From: Streptomyces sp. NBC_00443
Lineage (GTDB): Bacteria; Actinomycetota; Actinomycetes; Streptomycetales; Streptomycetaceae
NCBI RefSeq assembly: GCF_036014175.1
Contig: NZ_CP107917.1
Location: 992,001 to 1,056,000 of the forward strand
Length of the DNA: 64,000 bases
Direction: 5' to 3'
Made by a program: the position numbers and the translations under genes. Positions 63,012 to 64,000 of this stretch are shown here, one piece after another. Positions within the stretch are counted from its first letter, which is position 1. The number at the start of each line of letters is the position of its first letter. The notes below the pieces were generated by a model. That model had not been told where the DNA came from. It worked only from the letters and a program-made list of their open reading frames with translations, and ran no database searches.

Positions 63012-63485
63012 GTGACTCACGCCGACGCACCCCTCCCGCCCGACGAACTCGGCCGCCGCCTCACCGAGGTCTTCGACCTGGTGGGCCCCCTCTACCGGTT
63101 CGCCGCACGCAAGGTCGAACAGGGCGAACCGGTGGAGGGGGTGTCCGCCGGGGTACGCGCGGTCCTCAACCTGCTCAGACAGCACGGGCCGATGACGGTC
63201 CCGCAGATGGGCCGGGCCCAGGCACTGAGCCGGCAGTTCGTGCAGCGCATGGTCAACGACGCGGCGGCCCGCGGCTGGGTGGAACCCATCGCGAACCCCG
63301 CGCACCAGCGGTCGTCGCTGATCCGGCTGACCGAGCAGGGCAGGGCCGTCATCACCGCGGTCCTCGCCCGGGAGCACACCCTCAACCGGCAGGTGGGCGG
63401 CAGTCTGACCGACGCCGAGGTGCAGGCGTGCGTGCGGGTGCTGACGGAGATGGTGCGGACCTTCGACCACGTCGACGTCGACTGA
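63012..63485 (+). CDS. MarR-family transcriptional regulator
   Basis: 157 aa. Winged helix at about 50-120: L-N-L-L-R-Q-H-G-P-M-T-V-P-Q-M-G-R-A-Q-A-L-S-R-Q-F-V-Q-R, then N-P-A-H-Q-R-S-S-L-I-R-L-T-E-Q-G (wing). GTG start. Divergent from the hydrolase gene, twin operators between; local autoregulated switch. Confidence 0.93.
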   Translation: MTHADAPLPPDELGRRLTEVFDLVGPLYRFAARKVEQGEPVEGVSAGVRAVLNLLRQHGPMTVPQMGRAQALSRQFVQRMVNDAAARGWVEPIANPAHQRSSLIRLTEQGRAVITAVLAREHTLNRQVGGSLTDAEVQACVRVLTEMVRTFDHVDVD

Positions 63486-63525
63486 CCCCACCCACCGTCT
63501 CCGTACCCACTTACCCCGCACCCAC

Positions 63526-64000
63526 CTACTCCGCCATCACCAGCCCGTCCTTCCCGGCCCCCCGGCTCAGCACGACGTCCCGGATCCGGTCCCGCACCCC
63601 GCGCACGTCGGCGCCCTTGGCGAGCGCCCGGTTGAGGTCGACCACACGGCCGGCGTCGATGTCGAACAGCTGGGGGACGAACTCGGCCTTCGCCACCTGC
63701 CAGCGAGCGCCCTTGCGGGCCGGCGGTTCGAAGGTGAAGCGGCCGAGGGTGGACTGGTTGCCGCGCGGGTCCTGCACGCCCCGGTCGTTGTACATCGCCC
63801 CGGCGATCTGGTTGCCCATGCCGTAGACCACCCAGGTGCCGTTGACCTTCTCATAGGCCTGCGGCACATGGGCGTGGGTGCCGAGGATCAGATCGATGTC
63901 GGGGCGGCCGCCGGTGCGGGCGGCCGTGAGCTCGCGGGACAGCGTCACCTGCTCGCCGTCGGGCGCGTCCTGCCATTCGGTGCCCCAGTGCAGCGATACG
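63526..64000 (-). CDS. CapA-family (PGA_cap) protein, C-terminal part
   Basis: Runs off the right edge; 157 residues visible. S-L-H-W-G-T-E-W and L-I-L-G-T-H-A-H-V-P-Q are metallophosphoesterase-like CapA motifs, followed by V-V-Y-G-M-G-N. CapA proteins help synthesise poly-gamma-glutamate; in Streptomyces their role is unknown. The frame is open to the edge. Confidence 0.88.
   Translation of the reverse strand, partial: VSLHWGTEWQDAPDGEQVTLSRELTAARTGGRPDIDLILGTHAHVPQAYEKVNGTWVVYGMGNQIAGAMYNDRGVQDPRGNQSTLGRFTFEPPARKGARWQVAKAEFVPQLFDIDAGRVVDLNRALAKGADVRGVRDRIRDVVLSRGAGKDGLVMAE

Overview
The window reads as a chromosome segment of a Streptomyces. G+C is very high with strong GC3 bias, genes are short-spaced and often coupled by ATGA/GTGA overlaps, GTG starts are common, and there are many secreted or Tat-exported enzymes, ECF sigma factors and one-component regulators. 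Gene content and order from the ergothioneine cluster through succinate dehydrogenase, an RmdA-type c-di-GMP enzyme, a two-repeat lipoprotein and a class F sortase match what I remember of the S. coelicolor SCO09xx region (memory, not searched). There are no rRNA or tRNA genes, CRISPR arrays, insertion sequences or phage genes.

Layout. 1-4.2 kb: 3' end of a secreted chitin-binding protein, then a minus-strand five-gene operon (61-aa peptide, 236-aa unknown, two DUF6895-like paralogues, serine hydrolase). 4.4-13.2 kb: an apparent ECF41 (SigJ-like) regulon. It holds the sigma factor, a sigma-4-less paralogue, and three target transcription units (AhpD-like carboxymuconolactone decarboxylase, SdhA-like flavoprotein, NmrA-like reductase), each preceded by TGTCACA-N16-NGTC. 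Inside it lies a glycosyltransferase (frameshifted), membrane protein, lipase-like gene set facing galU. 13.2-20.2 kb: DUF1996 secreted protein, TetR/quinone reductase and HxlR/NAD(P)H-binding divergent pairs, a ricin-like fragment, and a Tat-exported GH43/AbfB protein. 20.5-25 kb: amidase, NfeD-like and flotillin-like genes, an orphan PemK-like toxin and a TIGR02452 protein.

25.3-33 kb: egtABCD, dodecin, HAD phosphatase, DUF485/solute symporter pair, and a cysteine-free bL32 behind a Zur-box-like palindrome. 33-43 kb: LuxR-type regulator, BBE-type oxidase, LLM oxidoreductase, phytase, short UvrA, and an OlsB/OlsA-like ornithine-lipid pair. 43-52 kb: sdhCAB with a divergent LysR gene, SDR, an alcohol dehydrogenase remnant, rmdA and a DUF574 methyltransferase. 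52-64 kb: an envelope-directed block (lipoprotein, proline-rich surface protein, DUF4239 membrane protein, two related membrane-anchored exported proteins, class F sortase, Tat-exported polysaccharide deacetylase, LysX), then UspA, a MarR/hydrolase divergent pair and a partial CapA gene.

Three genes (glycosyltransferase, ECF41 sigma 5' end, flotillin 5' end) each look short by one base. That pattern suggests either residual assembly indels or recent decay, and should be resolved before those proteins are interpreted.
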